Positions 58,437-64,000 of a stretch of DNA of 64,000 bases are shown here, one piece after another. Every line of letters starts with the position of its first letter. Positions within the stretch are counted from its first letter, which is position 1. The translations under genes and the position numbers were made by a program. This DNA is from Papiliotrema nemorosa (Eukaryota > Basidiomycota > Tremellomycetes > Tremellales > Rhynchogastremaceae): NCBI GenBank assembly GCA_032158125.1, contig JASKOT010000008.1, positions 186,001 to 250,000 of the forward strand. The letters run 5' to 3'. The notes below the pieces were generated by a model. It did no database searches. It was not told the origin of the DNA and saw only the letters and a list, made by a program, of their open reading frames with translations.

Positions 58437-61400
58437 CTACACCCTCGAGGCGATCATCCGTCGCTGACTCTCTTCCGAAGCAGCCGCAGCAGCCTTGAGC
58501 ATCGTCTCCCGACTCATGACGTCCCTGGTAGGCTGCCATTGTCCACTGATGCCGATCATCTCTTTACATCCGGGAACACAATATATCGTCTCAGTCTTCG
58601 TGTTTGTCGTCCATGATTTCTGCAATCTGTATACCACAGCCTGAATGTCAGCGTCATGTGTTGTATACAAAACCGAACGACTGACCTGCTGCGCTGCAAA
58701 GTTTCGCGTATCTCTCTCGAACAACTCTGGATGCTCTTCCATTCCCTCTACCATCTCCTCCAAATCATGGTGTACAGCCATCATCCCGTCCATCGAATGC
58801 AAGACTGCGAGTTCCTTCTTCGACTTCTGATGATATCCACTGGCCACCAAAGGGAGCTGGACTGTTCTCATGCGGTCCACCATGTTGTGTACAATCCCCA
58901 TAGTCTGAGAAAGAATCTTGGAGGCCTGCACGTAATTCCTTCGACTGGCAATGAGAAGCGCTCGGGTTATCATATCCGATGCAAGGACTTCCATGCGTCT
59001 GCGGATAATAGCTGGATCGCCGGGTGTAGTCGATTGCGGGGCGTTTGAGGGCAGTATCGCGCAAGTCAGAAGGACCGGTCGATTTAGGCGTGACACTGAT
59101 CGATTGACCGCGGGATCGTGGTAGGAGCAATCCACCTCGAGCACAGGCTCTTCGTCGATCAAGGTAGACTCGTATACGGCCTCGAGAGCATTTGACTCGG
59201 AGACTGACAAGGCGTCAAGTCCCAGAGAGCTTCCGCCCGAACCGCCAACCTGCAAGCCCGATCCCCGTGTCGAATCTCCCGCTTGAGAGGGCGCCTGTTC
59301 AGAGCTGGAAGACTCACGTGAATCACGCTGAGATGCGCCTACAGACGGGTGGGTGTAGTCGATCTCCACAATCACCTCACGTGTCTCGCCAAAACGCATC
59401 TCTCGCAACTCGATCTCGCAATGCTTGCCGTTGGCGTGAATCAACGAGTTGCTAGCTCCCGCCAAGCGCAAGATCTTGTAGTCGTTGTCGGAGCACGTCA
59501 GGTGCAGCCTCATGTTGGTAATGGCGACACTCGTCAAGCCACCCAAAACGCCGGCAAAGGCGTTCTGCAAGTCGTACCAATCTCGGACAAAGGTATAAGT
59601 ACCGTAGGTATGGTTCGAGATCATCCAAAGGGGTGACGGATCGTGCCCTTTGCTGTAACCCAGAGCATGAACGGGAATGTTTGCCGCATCCAGTCGAGCG
59701 GTGACAAGGTCCATTTGAGCTCGTTTGATGTTTTCCGTACTATCACTAACCACGATCATCGCTCCCAACGGATTCTTTGCTTTACGCTGCAAGACGGCAT
59801 CCAAGGCGACATTCATCGCTGTGACAACGTCAATTCGCTCTTCCCGCCCAATCACCACTTCGTACTCGTCGTTCTCGACTCGACCAGCCCCAATAATGTC
59901 AACGAAAGCCTCGAGTCTTCGTCGGGATTCTGCCCGAGTTGAGCTGAGGAAGGGTGTCCTTCGAATGATACCGTTGGGACCGTGCTCGGATGACACGATG
60001 GAGACTCGATCTCGCGGACCGACCGAAGCGAGGAGGAACGCAACGGATTCTCGCATCATCTTCGTCTTCTTTTGCCATGAGGGCGTTTGCATTGCACCAG
60101 GCGCTGCGGCGGGGATGGAAAAGATGACGATGACATCCATGGCAGTGTGTACCGGACCGAGGGGAGCAGTGTAGACGAGATCGCCAGAAGAGACAGCTTG
60201 ATTTGAAGTAGGTGACATGGGGTTGAAAGCCGAGGTAGCCGGTGTGTTGGCGCCGTATCCGGCCGTAGAAGGTGAAATCACAATATCGCCAAAACTCTGG
60301 CTGGTTGACGCTGTCATCGGGCGTGTCGATGGACCGGCGCGAGCAGACTTAGCCGAGACAGGCATCGGAGGAAGTTCGCCCATGAGTTGAGCTATCTTTC
60401 TCGATCGCGTAGTACTGGCGCTGTCGATCGCCGGGACCGCATACGGAGATATCTGCGCCTTAGCTGACTGGACGATGTCCTCCAAAGTCGATTTCCACAT
60501 CCCGTGGGCTCCTCTCTCCTTAAACACCAGAATGAAAGAGTCCATCCTCTCGTCAATCATAGCTATAGTCAAGCTGAGTTCGCCGACTTTGCTTGTGTCA
60601 GAGATGTATTTGACATGCTTTAGGTATATACGACCTTTGAGCTTGAGAGCACCCTTGTTTGCTGACGGGCTTTTGACTGAAGATTGAGTGACCGTTTTGC
60701 CAGACGAGTCGGACTTGGATGATCCACCGAAAAATTGGCGGATGCCCGATTTCTTCTCCTCCGTGATGCAGATGAGGGCTTCCTCAAACAGGTATACATT
60801 AAACTCTCGCATCAATGCGCCTTTTCTCACCGACAATATGTCGAAGAGCCGAAGATGGCCGATAGCATCGAGCCCTTGACTGCTATAGTCCGAAACTCGA
60901 GTCTGTAGATCCACAACGACAGCACCGAAGGGACTGACTGGAGGGCCGGTGACAGCGGAAGATGGACCAGCTCGACCAGATGCCTCGGATTTAGGAGACG
61001 GAGGAAGTCGTGGCGAAGTCTCTGTGCAAGAGGAGGCATCGAAAGAGCGGAATATTGGGGGATACTTTCCGCGATTTCCGGCCGAAGGTACCGTCACTGA
61101 CACCATGGTCGTCATGAATTGGCCTTTGCTTGCCCTGTGGGATTTCGAGATTGAGGTGAATTCGGACTTGACGCTGATGGTGGGAACGACGACGGTTGCT
61201 TGACCATCGCTCGCCAATGAGCGAGACGAAACAGAAGCAGACATGCCTGGCGCCAAGGTAACGATTGGATCATCGGATTTGAGATCAGGTGTGGGCAGGG
61301 CAGAAGGTGACCGATCTTTTGAAGGGATAGAAGCGGAAGATTCGAAAGGGATATCATTTGAGCCGAGGGAGTCCGTTTCTTCGGACTGACCCATGAGCGC

Positions 61401-63834
61401 TGCTAGCTCTGTGGAACTGTCAGCTTCACTTGCCAAAGGAACATCGCTGTGGGAGGAATCACGTACTGTTGCCCTTCTTGTTGCCTTTGCGTCTAGAGCT
61501 TCCCTCGGCGACCCTCATGGGTTGTCTACAGATTCCACACACTCCGATTGCCCGCCGGGATCCCGGAGCTGGGACCTCACCATAACAAAGTAGGAAACAT
61601 TCCTACAAACGTCAGACTGACCGGTCTGAAAAACGAATCGCTTACGTGGTGTACCTCATGTCCGCATTCTCCTACTACGTGGGGCCTTTCACCAAAGATA
61701 CGATAATCCGATGTCAAGCTCTCGTTACAGACTGGACACAGTTCACCTTCCTCCGGTGCGGATTCGGATACTTGCACTTGGTGAGGGGGAGACAGAGAGG
61801 AAGGAGCAGCATAGCCGTCCATGAGGTTTGGGTGAGACCTTGAAGACGACAACATCACTTTCGTTCGGGAAGGCGCAAGAGGTGGCGATGCCGGACGAAC
61901 TGCGACAGAAGCAAAAGGATGAGGTGCTGATCTGTTGGTGCGCGAAGAGAGACCAGAGACTTCCGAGGAGATAATCCCGCTTCGATTTGCGCGAGTGTTA
62001 CCGGCCGCTGATGGAGGTGCCTTGGACACGAGTGTTGACAAGGAAGGTTGATGATTGAGCCTCGAAAAGGAGGTCGAAGGGGGAAGAGTAGGTGATGGTA
62101 AATCGGGATGTTGGCGTGTCCCTCGTGGGTCCAGGTCCTTTGGCACAGATGGTACGTGACCAGCAAGCGTAATATCCCGAAACTGAGGGCTGTGTCCGTC
62201 CGCTGTCAGACTCTTGTCCGAGGGGACAAGGTCGATATCTTTCTCGGGAGAAGTTATGGAACCTTCTTCCTCAAAGACTGTCGAGATGTCGGGTTTCTCC
62301 CCTAATCTACAATGTTGAGCGTGACCGTACCTGATTGAGCTACTTGTGGAGTCCGAAGACCGGATGGATGAAGCTGAAGATGAACCCGAGAACGCAGTGA
62401 ATTTTGATTGACGACGGGATAGCTGGGTATACGATGTGGGAGGGGAGGAGAGTTGTGAGGTGTCGTTATGAGGATTGGAGGTCGAAGTGGTCCTAGCAGA
62501 AGAGGGAGCTGATGAGGCTGAATCGCAGGTGAAAGGGTGCGCCAGCACGGGAAGGGCGGGTAGAGTCGAGGCGGTGATAGGTGGAAGCGGATCAAGAGTG
62601 TCTGTGAGAGGGCAGAGTCAGCTCATGCACCTGTGACAGACAAGGGATAGAGAATGACCGAGAAGAAGTGATCAACGTTGAACGGTCGATGGGGTTTGAT
62701 GGATAAACAATAACGAATAGAAACGCCCCACTCACCAGTATCAGGAGGACACCAAGAATCGCCCATTGTCTGTCTGGCCTCGTGTACCAATGTGACTCGC
62801 GGCGAGGTATGCTTTATTGTTGTGGTGCTCGCCGTGTTGACCGGCGTTGGCGATGCTGAATGGCAAGAGTTGACAGTGGATGGGGGACTCGACTGGCCTC
62901 GTGTTGATATAGACGGGGTATAATCGTTGGAGCGATCCTTGAAATCTAAAGGGACTCCTTTCACACGACCCAGCCGCTCGCCAACACCGTTGAGAGCACT
63001 GCTTTCCCTGCTTGCGTCGGTGGGTGTGTATGGTGTTTTGAGCAACGTCGATCCGTCTAAAGACAAGTGTGGGGATGGCGTGAGAGGAGGGGAAGGAGGA
63101 CAACAAGGCGTGTGCGTTGAGTCTGACGAGGGGTTGATGTTTTCGAATCGAGGGACCGTAGGCGAGCAATCGTCTTTGGCCTTTGACACTGTTGATACAA
63201 GTTGGACAGACGATGTGGACACTACCGGTTGCGATATATTGTCGAGCGAGAATTGAAGACGATCGAGATCTGTCTCGTCGATGCCATCAAAGCCAGACAG
63301 GATCCTGCCTGGAGGTCTTGGGAAGAGTTTCAGGGCGAAGATGTGGTCGTCAAGGGCATACCGGTCATCGTCGGAGGAGAGTGCAAGAGAAGGGGGACTG
63401 CAAGGTGAGCTTGGACCACTGGCTGGACCTCGTTCAATCCCGTTGTGATTGTGACGATCACTCATTTCGATCTGGTGATGGTGGTGAACCACAGCTTCCA
63501 GATTACTCCGCAATTTCCGAGCTCTCGTCGATGTCGTTTGTTCCCCCAAGTCGGACAAACGTCGAGCACGATGGAGTTGCCTACCTCCTTTTACGTGGTT
63601 ACCTGACGACCGAGACGACGAAGACGACCCCAGAGACAGGGCTCGTTTCAAACCCGACCAATTGCGATTTGTCGACGAATGTCGCTGGTTATTCGAGTAA
63701 GAACCACTTCCATCCCACGCTAGCGGCGCCGTATTGCATGTGGCCTTCAAAGACATGTCCAACATGCTCATATCCCGTTTATGACCTTCACTAGCGCGTC
63801 GAAGATCCGCGACTCCTTGCTCGAATGGCAACAT
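58437..63834 (-). CDS. Far1/Ste5-like scaffold: RING-H2, PH and VWA domains
   Basis: Probable scaffold of the pheromone-response MAPK pathway. Spliced from at least four exons with clean in-frame joins (near 62737/62605, 61646/61597 and 61460/61411), about 1,740 residues. The N-terminal about 700 residues are disordered and Ser-rich. The RING-H2 is C-P-V-C, C-G-H-E-V-H-H-E-C and C-G-I-C. A PH-like domain follows (residues about 910-1080: R-E-F-N-V-Y-L-F-E-E-A-L-I-C ... S-F-I-L-V-F-K-E-R). A VWA-like domain follows (M-D-V-I-V-I-F-S-I-P, L-G-A-M-I-V-V-S-D-S, A-L-G-Y-S-K-G). Its first strand lacks the DxSxS metal site. The C-terminus is helical and ends at TAG 58437-58439. The first ATG inside is 63834, but the frame is open to the window edge. 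Domain order matches the Far1/Ste5 family; function is inferred. Confidence 0.8.
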
Positions 63835-64000
63835 ATTGGAAGAGGTCGAGGCCGGGGCTGATCTGCGTCGCTTTGGTCGAGTGAGGGGACAGATGCTTTC
63901 GCAGCTCGAAACAAGAAGAACGGGTACGGAAGAGGACGATGAAAGACAGCTGCGGTACTTGTCGACTTCAGAGCAAGTTGATAAACAGACGAAATCTCGA
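63835..64000 (-). other. Open frame upstream of the Far1-like ATG, running off the edge
   Basis: Reading upstream from the ATG at 63834 the same frame has no stop for 55 codons to the window end. The part next to the ATG reads R-P-K-R-R-R-S-A-P-A-S, a basic cluster like the membrane/nuclear-targeting motifs of Ste5 and Far1. Either this is coding and the gene is cut by the window edge, or it is 5' UTR that happens to be open. Confidence 0.45.

Overview
The window is nuclear DNA of a basidiomycete fungus, most likely a tremellomycete (Cryptococcus/Kwoniella/Tremella group). The reasons are the high gene density, balanced base composition, many short GT-AG introns (about 34-70 nt) in almost every gene, bidirectional promoters of a few hundred bases, and gene content such as a SLC66A2/Any1 protein, a fungal Cu-ATPase and a RING-PH-VWA mating-type scaffold. 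Taxonomy is inference from these features; no marker gene was compared. There are no rRNA genes, convincing tRNA genes, transposons or CRISPR arrays.

Layout. 0.1-8.5 kb: Zn2Cys6 transcription factor (+), TRAIP-like RING/coiled-coil E3 ligase (-), secreted S28 prolyl peptidase (+). 8.7-13.1 kb: DGAT2 acyltransferase (-) and purine-cytosine permease (-). 13.7-18.2 kb: a large unrecognised, probably nuclear protein (-). 18.7-24.8 kb: NOP58 (+), mitochondrial bL12m (+), COX23 (-), Any1/SLC66A2 (+), QCR7 (-). 25.1-27.1 kb: type-B carboxylesterase (-). 27.1-30.5 kb: a gene-poor stretch followed by three neighbouring intronless ORFs of unknown function. 30.6-33.7 kb: probable mitoribosomal protein (-) and ATP2 (+) sharing a pyrimidine-rich promoter. 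34-41.4 kb: UBA2 (+), MED18 (-), CCC2-type copper ATPase (-). 42-44.6 kb: disordered hypothetical protein (-). 45.5-48.6 kb: dipeptidyl aminopeptidase (-). 48.9-55 kb: AP-2 sigma (+), BRF1 (+), RPS14 (-), a PQ-loop membrane protein (+). 55.3-57.1 kb: disordered hypothetical (-). 58.4 kb to the right edge: a very long Far1/Ste5-like RING-H2/PH/VWA protein (-) whose 5' end may lie outside the window.

Functional themes. Most genes are housekeeping: rRNA processing (NOP58), translation (RPS14), Pol III and Pol II transcription (BRF1, MED18), SUMO activation (UBA2) and endocytosis (AP-2 sigma). Five nuclear genes for mitochondrial proteins (bL12m, COX23, QCR7, the probable mitoribosomal protein, ATP2) lie within about 13 kb. 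Two prolyl-directed peptidases (S28 and S9B) and a Cu-ATPase serve the secretory pathway. The least explained parts are the 13.7-18.2 kb protein (a possible 13-nt microexon and two 34-nt introns), the intronless 27.9-30.5 kb cluster (one member with an internal two-fold repeat), and the Far1-like scaffold with a degenerate VWA metal site.

Gene coordinates are genomic spans from start codon to stop codon including introns. Splice sites were read by eye from GT...AG signals and reading-frame continuity.
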